Assembly: GCA_903862155.1 (NCBI GenBank)
Contig: CAIOXF010000286.1
Location: 1-10,877 of the forward strand
Source: an uncultured cyanobacterium
GTDB taxonomy: Bacteria > Cyanobacteriota > Cyanobacteriia > PCC-6307 > Cyanobiaceae
Direction of reading: 5' to 3'
Length of the DNA: 10,877 bases
Shown: in pieces, positions 5,144 through 10,877 of the stretch
Layout of the letters: each line of letters begins with the position of its first letter
Numbering within the stretch: the first letter of the stretch is position 1
Position numbers and translations under genes: made by a program
The notes under the pieces: model-generated
Seen by the model: the letters and a program-made list of their open reading frames with translations, nothing else
Told to the model about the DNA's origin: nothing
The model's database searches: none

Positions 5144-6297
5144 ACACCGAGCTGGGGCCTGAGAGATCGATACATCTGGGTGGAATCCGGACGGCTCATC
5201 ACCAGCTGCCAGAGCTGCCCTTGACCCGAGCGAAAATAGCCCGCACAGCTCAGAAGGTAGTAACGCCAGAAGCGGTAGAAGGCTTCGCTGAAATGGGGCT
5301 GTAGCCGCCACCAGTTGGCGTTGAAGTTGTCCCACCAGGCCAGCAGCGTGCGCACGTAGTCGCCGCCGAAGTTTTCCCAATCTTCAAGGCGCAGCTGGGA
5401 GCTGCTGGCACTGCACACCTCCGTGGCCGAAGGCAATCGCCCCCCCGGAAACACGTAGGCATCGATCCAGGGGTCGGTGCCGCCCCGCCGGGCCCCATGG
5501 CCGATCGTGTGGAGAAGCAGCAAACCATCAGCATCCAGCAGCTGACGCATGCAGCGGAAGAACACCGGATGGTTTCTGGGGCCCACGTGCTCGAACATCC
5601 CCACCGAGGCAATGCGCTCAAAGCGCTGGTTCAGCAACCCGGGGAGGGAACGGTAGTCACACAGCTGCACGTCGATCGGCAGATGGCCGTAGTGCTCCTT
5701 GATCCAGAGGTACTGGGCCGCCGATACGGTGATGCCCGTGACCTCCACGCCGTGGTGCTCGGCGGCATGGGCCGCGAGGGAGCCCCAGCCGCAACCCACA
5801 TCCAGGAGCCGCTGGCCGGGCTGCAATTGCAGCTTGCGGCAGATGCGCTCCAGCTTCTGCAGTTGGGCCTGCTCCAGGTTGCTCACGCCATCCCAGTAGC
5901 CACAGCTGTACACAAGCCGCGGATCGAGGGTGGCCTCATACACCCGATGGTCGATGTCGTAGTGCTGGCGGCCCACCCGAAAGGCCCGGGCCAGGCTCTG
6001 GGGATTGGTCAGTTGCTCGACAAGTCGCTCCAGTAGCAGGCTGAGCAGGGCCTGCGGTGAGAGCGGGCGATTGGCACGCACCGTCAGCAGGCGGGCGATC
6101 AGTTCATCGAGCTGCTCACAGTCCCAGAAGCCGGCCACATAGCCCTCGCCAAGGGCCAGGGAGCCCCGCTGAAGAAGATCGGCAAACAGGGCTGAATCAT
6201 GCACCTGCAGATCCCAGGGCCGTTCACCGTTAAAGCGAATGTCAGCAGCACAAGCAATGGATAGGAGCGACTGGGGAATGGACACACTGCACACCAT
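5140..6297 (-). CDS. cyclopropane-fatty-acyl-phospholipid synthase
   Basis: This is an S-adenosylmethionine-dependent enzyme that adds a methylene bridge to the double bond of unsaturated acyl chains in membrane phospholipids. It works at the inner face of the membrane. Its 385 residues match E. coli Cfa in length and order. There is an N-terminal lipid-binding part (ADIRFNGERPWDLQVHD; GSLALGEGYVAGFWDCEQLD at 45-64), YSCGYWDG at 130-137, and the SAM loop LLDVGCGWG at 164-172. All the residues important in E. coli Cfa have counterparts: Cys132, Glu236 in GMFEHVGP, His263 in LLHTIGHG, Tyr314 in NFGGDY and Cys351 in YYLLSCAG. It is therefore probably active. It starts three bases after the stop of the small upstream gene, and its stop overlaps the sigma-factor start. 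Methylation at other acyl positions, as in mycolate enzymes, is less likely. Confidence 0.95.
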   Translation of the reverse strand: MVCSVSIPQSLLSIACAADIRFNGERPWDLQVHDSALFADLLQRGSLALGEGYVAGFWDCEQLDELIARLLTVRANRPLSPQALLSLLLERLVEQLTNPQSLARAFRVGRQHYDIDHRVYEATLDPRLVYSCGYWDGVSNLEQAQLQKLERICRKLQLQPGQRLLDVGCGWGSLAAHAAEHHGVEVTGITVSAAQYLWIKEHYGHLPIDVQLCDYRSLPGLLNQRFERIASVGMFEHVGPRNHPVFFRCMRQLLDADGLLLLHTIGHGARRGGTDPWIDAYVFPGGRLPSATEVCSASSSQLRLEDWENFGGDYVRTLLAWWDNFNANWWRLQPHFSEAFYRFWRYYLLSCAGYFRSGQGQLWQLVMSRPDSTQMYRSLRPQLGV

Positions 6298-6300
6298 TGC

Positions 6301-6534
6301 TCAGTTGAGGGCGCAGTCGATCTGTTCGCAGAGCAGCAGGAGTGCTGTCACGATCTGGGCCATCTCGAGCACCAGCAGATCGCGCATCTCCATCGGACAG
6401 AGGGGATCGCTGATCAAGCTGCTGTAGTCGTGAATCTGGCGCTGAAGTTCACGGATGCGCGCACTGGTGAGGCCGCTGCCAATAGAGAGCTGAAGCACCG
6501 CAGGTGAATGCACTGAACCCGTGTATCGCAGCAC
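6301..6534 (-). CDS. small hypothetical protein, first gene of the fatty-acid synthase/sigma operon
   Basis: The frame ends three bases before the cyclopropane synthase start, which argues for a real, co-transcribed gene. It opens with GTG at 6534 (77 residues). Other GTG codons at 6513 and 6498 are alternatives, and none has a clear Shine-Dalgarno. The N-terminal 24 residues are unremarkable. From about residue 25 there are two helices, ARIRELQRQIHDYSSLI and EMRDLLVLEMAQIVTALLLL, joined by SDPLCPM, ending CEQIDCALN. The second helix is amphipathic to hydrophobic and could lie on a membrane or form a helical bundle. I recognise no named family. Its position suggests a link with lipid modification or control of the sigma factor (for example as a partner protein), but nothing in the sequence proves it. 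Confidence 0.6.
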   Translation of the reverse strand: MLRYTGSVHSPAVLQLSIGSGLTSARIRELQRQIHDYSSLISDPLCPMEMRDLLVLEMAQIVTALLLLCEQIDCALN

Positions 6535-6567
6535 GATTGAACCGATCCAATCAGCGGTGCCGCGGGT

Positions 6568-6576
6568 CTGCGGCAG
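6568..6576. promoter_or_regulatory. CTGCGGCAG, inverse copy of the recurrent octamer
   Basis: One reverse-complement copy of CTGCCGCAG lies in the divergent gap, 34 bp upstream of the GTG at 6534. Recorded as a member of the recurrent TGCCGCAG set; on its own it would carry little weight. Confidence 0.25.
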
Positions 6577-6694
6577 GAGAGGTGCAGCTCAATCACAAAG
6601 CACCAGCACAATTCAGCCAATGGCAACACCCCAGCCGTCAAACTTCTGAGATCAACAGCAGCGGCGAGGTCTAGAGCCCCAATGAGCAACAACC

Positions 6695-6702
6695 TGCCGC
6701 AG
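6695..6702. promoter_or_regulatory. TGCCGCAG copy in the divergent gap
   Basis: One copy of TGCCGCAG followed by AT, 88 bp before the 55-aa RHH start at 6790 and about 160 bp upstream of the synthase operon. The rest of the 6535-6789 gap holds the promoters of the two divergent units and the CTTAAG dyad at 6758-6781; I see no gene in it. Confidence 0.25.
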
Positions 6703-6757
6703 ATTCACAGCGGTGAGTTAGTGGTTTAATGCTTTCTCACCAGCAATAGTCGCCTAG

Positions 6758-6781
6758 GCTCTTAAGGTTGTACTTAAGCGC
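6758..6781 (+). promoter_or_regulatory. CTTAAG dyad, candidate operator of the 55-aa RHH gene
   Basis: CTTAAG at 6761 and 6773 are separated by six bases, and the symmetry extends to GCTCTTAAG/CTTAAGCGC (8 of 9 positions). The dyad ends eight bases before the RHH start codon, where no Shine-Dalgarno is seen. A separate 8-bp palindrome GCCTAGGC (6752-6759) abuts it. The 12-bp spacing of palindromic half sites fits binding by an RHH dimer pair. It loosely resembles cyanobacterial Pho boxes (PyTTAAPyPy repeats), but those have an 11-bp period and a different third-to-last base. Confidence 0.45.
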
Positions 6782-6789
6782 CAGACCTG

Positions 6790-6957
6790 ATGCCGCGGCT
6801 CACCATCACCCTGAGCGACGAGGAGCATCAGGCCCTGAAGCTGCTGACACTGATGGAGCGCAAGAAGCTTGTTGCGGTGGTGCAGGAAGCGATTCATAAC
6901 CACCTGGAAGCCAAGGGCGCCTTCAACCTTGAGGTAAAACCTCGAACGGATACCTGA
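6790..6957 (+). CDS. 55-residue ribbon-helix-helix protein
   Basis: This very small protein reads as an RHH DNA-binding unit almost end to end. The strand is MPRLTITLSD, helix 1 is EEHQALKLLTLMERKKL, helix 2 is VAVVQEAIHNHLEAKG, and a short polar tail follows. The strand-proline-basic start (PRLTITL) parallels PRRISITL of the RHH protein at 3873. Proteins of this kind act as homodimeric repressors or as antitoxins; no recognisable toxin gene lies directly downstream. The ATG at 6790 is the only start giving the strand intact. A dyad built of two CTTAAG palindromes lies just upstream, which fits autoregulation. The codon composition matches its neighbours. The family call is confident; its DNA target and partner are unknown. 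Confidence 0.8.
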   Translation: MPRLTITLSDEEHQALKLLTLMERKKLVAVVQEAIHNHLEAKGAFNLEVKPRTDT

Positions 6958-7137
6958 CCCTCTGTGACGCAGTGACCAAGCACGGCCCCATTGGCACACT
7001 GCTGCACCAATTCATCTCACCACAACAAACACTTTCCACCACTCCTTTGGCAACCCGAGTGCACCAAATCACCATTGCGGAGCTGGTGTCAATGCTCGCA
7101 CCCACTTGATTAGCACCGCACCAGTGCAGCAGCTGCC

Positions 7138-7356
7138 ATGACAAGTGTGCAACCGGATCCACAACAAAATCTCAGCCCCCTCCTGATCGAGGTAGACCGG
7201 GATGTGATGGAACGGCTGGAACGCTGGTCGGTGTGTACCGGCCAACCCGTTGAACAGATCGCGCGGCAATTGCTCCAGGCTGGTGCCAGGGTCATGGGTG
7301 ATCTCTCGGCGTGGCCCTCCGATCCCCCAGGTGCTCCCCCAGCCAGCGGCGCGTGA
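7138..7356 (+). CDS. 72-residue RHH-like small protein
   Basis: A strand-helix-helix pattern follows a polar 13-residue lead: PLLIEVD (14-20), RDVMERLERWSVCTGQ (21-36), then PVEQIARQLLQAGARVM (37-53). This is the layout of a degenerate RHH protein, with a Gly-Gln-Pro turn in place of the usual Gly-Arg-Ser. The tail is rich in Pro and Ala (DPPGAPPASGA) and probably unstructured. The last 65 bases overlap the 3' end of the convergent hydrolase gene, and the tail may simply be what that overlap encodes. The ATG lacks a Shine-Dalgarno and follows a GCAGCTGC palindrome (7129-7136). The 180-bp gap before it contains a 45-codon GTG frame that I do not accept as a gene. A plain two-helix protein unrelated to RHH is the alternative. 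Confidence 0.6.
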   Translation: MTSVQPDPQQNLSPLLIEVDRDVMERLERWSVCTGQPVEQIARQLLQAGARVMGDLSAWPSDPPGAPPASGA

Positions 7357-7981
7357 GTTCGGCGGCCTGCGGCAGCGCACCCGGCTCCTCAAATCGATGG
7401 GATGCCCCCGGCACCACGGCCAAATGATGGGGGGCCTGCAGATGGGCCGCCGCCCATTGGTTCAGTTCGAGCACATCCACGTCGTGCCCGCCCACGATCA
7501 ACAGGGTAGGGCAACGCACCAGGCCTAGAGCCCCGAAGGCCAGATCGGGCCGGCCACCTCGGGAGATCACGGCCCGCACCCGATGGGGCCTGGCTGCCGC
7601 CGCCTGAAGGGCCGCAGCGGCTCCCGTGCTGGATCCGTACAGCGCCAAGGGCAAGCCGGCCAGCAGCGGCTGCTCCGCAGCCCAGTCGATGGCGGCCACC
7701 ACCCGCTGGCCGAGCAGGGCAATATCCACATCCGCTGAGCGCCGCACACCCTGGTCCAAGGCCTCCGCCGCGCTCACAAGATCAAACAGCAGCGTGGCGT
7801 AATCAGCAGCCACCAGCTCACCCGCCACGTAGCGGTTGCGCAGGGAGAGATGGCTGCTGCCGCTGCCATGGGCAAACACCACGAGGCCCCGGGGCTGCTC
7901 CGGTGTGGTGAGCACCCCGGCAAGTGTCTGTGCTCCGCAGGGAATCGCCACCCCACACTCCATGGCACGCAGGCTGGTCAT
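7292..7981 (-). CDS. alpha/beta hydrolase, dienelactone-hydrolase type
   Basis: This is a 229-residue single-domain serine-type hydrolase, probably cytosolic, with unknown substrate. The oxyanion region VVFAHGSGSS is at 34-43. The nucleophile elbow is LYGSSTG (Ser118). The acid is Asp167 in IVGGHD and the base is His195 in PGASHRF, so the triad is complete. I place the start at ATG 7981, whose ATGA overlaps the stop of the upstream phosphoribosyltransferase gene; the longer frame to 8020 would extend into that gene. The gene pair is meaningful: a phosphoribosyltransferase and a dienelactone-type hydrolase also occur fused in one protein in some bacteria, such as mycobacteria. Its 3' end overlaps the convergent small RHH-like gene. 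Annotation as a dienelactone hydrolase would be a family name only, since nothing here suggests chlorocatechol breakdown. Confidence 0.88.
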   Translation of the reverse strand: MTSLRAMECGVAIPCGAQTLAGVLTTPEQPRGLVVFAHGSGSSHLSLRNRYVAGELVAADYATLLFDLVSAAEALDQGVRRSADVDIALLGQRVVAAIDWAAEQPLLAGLPLALYGSSTGAAAALQAAAARPHRVRAVISRGGRPDLAFGALGLVRCPTLLIVGGHDVDVLELNQWAAAHLQAPHHLAVVPGASHRFEEPGALPQAAELTRRWLGEHLGDRRATPRDHP

Positions 7982-8670
7982 CCGCTGGATGCCCCAGCCA
8001 CAGCCGTGGGGCTCCGGCATGCGGCGAGCAAGGTGAGCACGTCGTTGTCGCTGAGCTGCTCGAAGCGGAAGTAGTGGCAGCCCACCGCGATCAGGTCGTC
8101 GACGGGCGCCAGAATCACCAGCTCATCCACCAGCTCGCGCAACTCGTGCAGCACGCGGTTGGCCGCCACGGGCACCGCCAGGATCAAGCGCTTGGGATGC
8201 AGCTGTCGCAACGACACCAGAGCAGCCCGCACCGTAAGGCCGGTGGCGATGCCGTCGTCGACCACGATCAACTGGCGGTCGCTCAGCAGCTCCGGTGGCG
8301 CGTCGCCGAACAGCTGCTGGCGCCGCCGCAGCTCCCGGCTCTCCCGTTCCAGGATCGAGCGCCGCAGGTCTGGGTAGTGGAGTAGCCCCCGGGAACTCGA
8401 GGGATCCCACAACACAACATCGCCCGGGGCCATGGCACCGATGGCGAACTCCGGATTGGTGGGCAGCGCCAGCTTGCGCACCGCCCAGGTGGTGAGAGGC
8501 AATTGGAGCTGGTGAGCCATCGGCGCAGCCACCGCTACGCCGCCCCGGGGCAGGGCCACCAGCACGGTGGCGTCGGCGTGGGAACGGAATGGCTCCAGAC
8601 GAACGGCGAGCTCCAGCCCAGCTGCCGTGCGATCGCTCCAGTAGGGGTGACAGGCTCCCCGGCTTGGCAT
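7978..8670 (-). CDS. phosphoribosyltransferase domain protein (ComF/orotate PRT-like fold)
   Basis: This is a type I PRTase-fold protein of 230 residues. The PRPP-binding loop IVVDDGIATG is at 135-144 (two adjacent acidic residues, then GIATG). Upstream are VALPRGGVAVAAPMA at 38-52 and the family motif NPEFAIGA at 72-79. The C-terminus has VGCHYFRFEQLSD at 196-208, matching the W/YYxxFxQ region of this subfamily. The real base or substrate of this subfamily is not known; it may be a regulator rather than an enzyme. The open frame extends to 8814, but the added 48 residues run into the divergent promoter region, so I chose ATG 8670, from which the domain starts at once. It overlaps the hydrolase gene by ATGA and is divergent from the radical SAM gene. 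A TGCCGCAG copy lies 75 bp upstream. Confidence 0.87.
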   Translation of the reverse strand: MPSRGACHPYWSDRTAAGLELAVRLEPFRSHADATVLVALPRGGVAVAAPMAHQLQLPLTTWAVRKLALPTNPEFAIGAMAPGDVVLWDPSSSRGLLHYPDLRRSILERESRELRRRQQLFGDAPPELLSDRQLIVVDDGIATGLTVRAALVSLRQLHPKRLILAVPVAANRVLHELRELVDELVILAPVDDLIAVGCHYFRFEQLSDNDVLTLLAACRSPTAVAGASSG

Positions 8671-8834
8671 GGTGAAGGCTCGTGCGGCCGCAGTGTTCTC
8701 ACGGTGAGCGTGTGGCCGCACGGCCACCAGCTGAACTGCACAGCTGCCGCAGTGATGCCGCCGATCACCGGCAGGGCCCTGAGTGCTGCAGGCATCTGGG
8801 AAGGCTGCAGGCATCGCCCTGCCCCCGTTGCCCG
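8671..8834. promoter_or_regulatory. divergent control region with repeats
   Basis: This gap between the divergent phosphoribosyltransferase and radical SAM genes holds several small structures. There is an inverted repeat GTGGCC-GCAC-GGCCAC at 8712-8727. TGCCGCAG at 8745 is followed by a partial second copy, TGCCGC, at 8756. The direct repeat GCTGCAGGCATC occurs at 8785-8796 and 8804-8815 (19-bp period). They are possible operators; I see no clear -35/-10 pair. Confidence 0.4.
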
Positions 8835-10433
8835 ATGCGCGCCCTGCTGGTGTATCCCCGCTACCCCACCACCTACTGGAGCTTCGAGGAAGCGCTCAGG
8901 CTGGCGGGCCAGCGGGCCCTGATGCCACCGCTTGGGCTGATCACCGTGGCCGCGATGCTCCCCACCCAGTGGGAGCTGAGGCTGGTGGACACCAATGTGC
9001 GCCCCATCAGCAACGACGACTGGGCCTGGGCCGAACTGGTGATCTGCTCGGCCATGCTCGTACAGAAGCGCGACCTGGCCTGCTGCATCGCCCAAGCCCG
9101 CTATCGCGGCCTGCCAGTGGCCGTGGGTGGACCGTTCGCAAGCTCCACGCCGGATGCACCGGAACTCAGGCAGGCGAATTATCTGATCCTTGATGAGGGG
9201 GAACTCACGGTTCCGCTGTTCCTGGAGGCCCTGGACCGTGGGGAGACAGGCGGACGGTTCAGCGCCTTGGGCGAGAGACCCGATGTCACGAGCTCCCCCA
9301 TTCCGCGTTTCGATCTGCTGGATCTGAACGCCTACAACGTGATGGCCGTGCAGTTCTCGCGCGGCTGTCCGTTTCAGTGCGAGTTCTGCGACATCATCGT
9401 GCTGTACGGCAGGAAGCCGCGCACCAAGGAACCCGCCCAGCTGCTGGCCGAACTCGATGCCCTGCACGCGCTCGGCTGGCGCAGCGATGTGTTTCTCGTG
9501 GATGACAACTTCATTGGAAACAAGCGCAACGTGAAGCGACTGCTGCCGGAGCTGCTGGCCTGGCAGCTGCAGCGGGGCTTTCCCTTTGCCTTCACCACCG
9601 AGGCATCGGTGGATCTGGCCAGCGAAACCGAGCTGCTCACGGGCATGGCCCAGTGCCGCTTCCGGCGCGTGTTTCTGGGCATCGAAACCACGGATGTGGG
9701 AAGCCTGGCCGGGGCCGGCAAGCACCAGAACACCCGCCAGCCGCTGGTAGAGGCAGTGGACACGATCACCGCGGCAGGCATCCAGGTGATGGCGGGCTTC
9801 ATCCTCGGTTTCGACGGCGAAGCCCCCGGCGCAGGGGCACGGATCGTGGACTTCGTGACCACAACCGGCATCCCGCTGGCGATGGTGGGGGTGCTGCAGG
9901 CCCTGCCCAACACGGCGCTCTGGCATCGGCTGGCCAGCGAGGGGCGCCTGCTGGAGAGCGACGGCTCATTCACCGATGGGGTGCAAACCCACCTGCTGAA
10001 TTTCCAGCCGAGCCGGCCCATGGCCGAGATCGCCGCGGAATTTCTGGCCTGCTTCGATGCGCTGTACATGCCGCGCGCCTACCTTCAGCGCGCATTCGCC
10101 TACTGCCAGAGGCTTGGTGCTCCGCGCTGGCCCCGGTTGGGTCATGGGGAGCGACCCCAGCGGGCCTGGCGGGTGGTGGCTGCCCTGTGCTGGCGCCAGG
10201 GCCTGCGGCGCAACAGCCGCTGGCTGTTCTGGCGCCAGCTGCTGCAACTGGCGTGGCAGCGGCCTGAGGTGCTCGATGAGTACCTCTGGATGCTGCTGGT
10301 GGAAGAGCACCTGCTCCGCTACCGGGAGATGCTGCATCACACCGTGGCCTCCCAGCTGGCCTCGCCGCTGCTCAGCGCCGGCCCAGCAACTCCTCCCAGG
10401 TGGGTGCCGGCTGGGGGTGGGGCGGCCGCTTGA
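8835..10433 (+). CDS. B12-binding-type radical SAM protein (DUF4070 group)
   Basis: This protein cleaves S-adenosylmethionine at a [4Fe-4S] cluster to start radical chemistry; relatives include cobalamin-dependent methylases such as the hopanoid C-3 methylase. Residues 1-130 form the cobalamin-binding-like Rossmann domain (MRALLVYPRYPTTYW, MPPLGLITVAAML, AVGGPFASS), without the DxHxxG that marks base-off B12 binding. The cluster motif CPFQCEFC (Cys178, Cys182, Cys185) lies in the radical SAM barrel, with FLVDDNFIGNKRNVK at 220-234, FLGIETTD at 280-287, GFILGFDGE at 321-329 and VLQALPNTALW at 353-363. The C-terminal 150 residues are Arg/Trp/Leu-rich helices, and the last 15 are Pro/Gly/Ala-rich. 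The length is 532 residues from ATG 8835, chosen because family members begin MRxLLVYP; the frame to 8682 reads into the promoter. The substrate cannot be told from sequence. Confidence 0.92.
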   Translation: MRALLVYPRYPTTYWSFEEALRLAGQRALMPPLGLITVAAMLPTQWELRLVDTNVRPISNDDWAWAELVICSAMLVQKRDLACCIAQARYRGLPVAVGGPFASSTPDAPELRQANYLILDEGELTVPLFLEALDRGETGGRFSALGERPDVTSSPIPRFDLLDLNAYNVMAVQFSRGCPFQCEFCDIIVLYGRKPRTKEPAQLLAELDALHALGWRSDVFLVDDNFIGNKRNVKRLLPELLAWQLQRGFPFAFTTEASVDLASETELLTGMAQCRFRRVFLGIETTDVGSLAGAGKHQNTRQPLVEAVDTITAAGIQVMAGFILGFDGEAPGAGARIVDFVTTTGIPLAMVGVLQALPNTALWHRLASEGRLLESDGSFTDGVQTHLLNFQPSRPMAEIAAEFLACFDALYMPRAYLQRAFAYCQRLGAPRWPRLGHGERPQRAWRVVAALCWRQGLRRNSRWLFWRQLLQLAWQRPEVLDEYLWMLLVEEHLLRYREMLHHTVASQLASPLLSAGPATPPRWVPAGGGAAA

Positions 10434-10470
10434 ACCTGCGGGGAGGGATGGTGTGGATGGGGTTGCTCAT
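10372..10470 (-). CDS. candidate 32-residue small protein
   Basis: An ATG at 10470 is preceded by CAGGAGACAACCC, a textbook ribosome binding site at good spacing. It carries the same GGAGACAAC-NN-ATG leader as the RHH gene at 3873. The peptide is Pro/Arg-rich, MSNPIHTIPPRRFKRPPHPQ then PAPTWEELLGRR. It thus has a basic, proline-rich N-terminal half and a short acidic helix WEELLG that looks like a docking motif. It overlaps the 3' end of the radical SAM gene by 62 bases on the opposite strand, and the overlapped part encodes that gene's low-complexity Pro/Gly tail. I recognise no family. The strong ribosome binding site is the main argument; the short length is the main doubt. Confidence 0.4.
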   Translation of the reverse strand: MSNPIHTIPPRRFKRPPHPQPAPTWEELLGRR

Positions 10471-10703
10471 GGGTTGTCTCCTGAGATATGAATCGCGCAC
10501 CGCAACTGCAACCCCCACAACGGGAGGGGCAGCAGGCCTGAACGGTGATCGGGTTCCGACAGCACGGGTTCAGTACCCGCTGGCATAGGCCAGAACGAAT
10601 TCACCATAACCCTGTTTTGCAGAAATGCCCCAAGGGGAGCGGAATTGCAACGCGAACGGCAGGGCTGAACTCTTTAGACAGCCCAAAGGCTTGGAGCAGA
10701 TCG
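10471..10703. other. gap before the last gene
   Basis: No accepted gene lies here. There are two small hairpins: CGGGT-TCAGT-ACCCG at 10565-10579 and CCCC-AA-GGGG near 10628-10637. Neither is followed by a T-run. A minus-strand 48-codon frame ending at 10570 is open but unsupported. The region should hold the promoters of the 32-aa candidate (minus) and of the gene at 10704 (plus). Confidence 0.4.
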
Positions 10704-10877
10704 ATGCATGCTGCATACCTTGAAGCCATGCAACGTGCCGCGGTTACCCGGATTGAACACGCCCTGATCGCGGGGGCTTATCGCATTGCCAATGGCACCA
10801 CCCCCGACGGGGTGATCGTGCCGGCAGAACTCGACTGCATGACCCAGGCCATGCACGAAACCTGTCGTCGCTTCGGG
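10704..10877 (+). CDS. unidentified protein, 5' part
   Basis: The frame is open from ATG 10704 to the window end, giving 58 residues. The start is supported by GGAG seven bases upstream; ATG 10728 in the same frame is the alternative, without such a site. The visible part begins MHAAYLEAMQRAAVTRIEHA, continues with GAYRIANGTTPDGVIVPAEL and ends in a helix with DCMTQAMHETCRRFG. Short helix, loop with Pro-Asp-Gly, then helix: nothing here identifies a family. No signal peptide is evident, and the composition matches the neighbouring genes. Confidence 0.55.
   Translation, partial: MHAAYLEAMQRAAVTRIEHALIAGAYRIANGTTPDGVIVPAELDCMTQAMHETCRRFG

Noticed and set aside
4385..5224. 279-codon plus-strand frame
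   Set aside because: Antisense shadow of the sigma factor gene; the His/Val/Gly-rich composition is typical of the complement of a GC-rich gene.
6972..7109. 45-codon frame starting with GTG between the two small RHH-type genes
   Set aside because: No ribosome binding site, Thr/Gln-rich with no family resemblance; more likely spacer or a decayed gene.
8535..9926. 463-codon minus-strand frame
   Set aside because: It lies opposite the radical SAM gene, whose cysteine motif and length are secure; His/Gln/Gly-rich antisense composition.
10548..10607. tRNA-like stretch (GGGTTCAGTACCC followed later by CCA)
   Set aside because: The loop lacks the conserved A58 and no acceptor or anticodon stems can be formed around it.
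10570..10716. 48-codon minus-strand frame ending in a Tyr/Gly-rich tail
   Set aside because: AAGG is too close to its ATG, it overlaps the start of the plus-strand gene at 10704, and no family is recognised. A remnant of a longer gene remains possible.
1..10877. CRISPR array, insertion sequence or HIP1 (GCGATCGC) repeats
   Set aside because: No regularly spaced repeats of CRISPR length, no transposase-like frame and no exact GCGATCGC were found by eye.

Overview
The window looks like a chromosomal segment of a GC-rich unicellular picocyanobacterium of the Cyanobium/Synechococcus kind. The evidence is indirect: short intergenic gaps, a primary-like (group 2) sigma factor, several very small ribbon-helix-helix (RHH) proteins, a DUF3175 protein and a UDP-glucuronate decarboxylase whose sequence resembles picocyanobacterial homologs as I remember them. 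No phycobilisome, photosystem or rRNA gene is present, so the assignment is inference. I see no insertion sequence, CRISPR array, tRNA or rRNA.

Layout. (1) 1-559, minus: 5' part of a UDP-glucuronate decarboxylase (UDP-xylose synthase) for cell-surface sugar supply. (2) 693-1758: a divergent pair whose start codons overlap in one CATG. The minus gene joins a HicA-like N-terminal domain to a C-terminal domain resembling bacterial release-factor-like ('translational machinery') proteins; the plus gene is DUF3175. (3) 1836-3089: a small heat-shock protein (minus) and a PEBP/YbhB protein (plus), separated by a 300-bp gap holding dyads. (4) 3090-4142: an RHH pseudogene broken by a one-base frameshift (minus), a hypothetical 82-aa protein (minus) and an intact RHH protein (plus). 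(5) 6534-4190, minus: a tightly packed operon of a small protein, cyclopropane-fatty-acid synthase and a group 2 sigma factor, the last two overlapping by GTGA. A 22-bp perfect palindrome lies downstream. (6) 6790-7356, plus: a 55-aa RHH protein behind a CTTAAG dyad, then a 72-aa RHH-like protein. (7) 8670-7292, minus: a phosphoribosyltransferase and an alpha/beta (dienelactone-type) hydrolase overlapping by ATGA. (8) 8835-10433, plus: a B12-binding-type radical SAM protein. (9) A candidate 32-aa small protein on the minus strand and the start of an unidentified plus-strand gene running off the window.

Themes. The region is rich in stress and envelope functions (sHsp, lipid cyclopropanation coupled to an alternative sigma factor, surface sugar) and in tiny DNA-binding proteins. 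An octamer, TGCCGCAG, recurs mainly in the short intergenic spaces. At three sites it lies 74-84 bp upstream of minus-strand start codons, twice as a tandem pair with a 10-bp period, so it may be a shared regulatory element. The HicA/release-factor-like fusion, the RHH family with one dead copy, and the octamer are the most worthwhile leads. All functional calls rest on motif recognition by eye; no database search was run.
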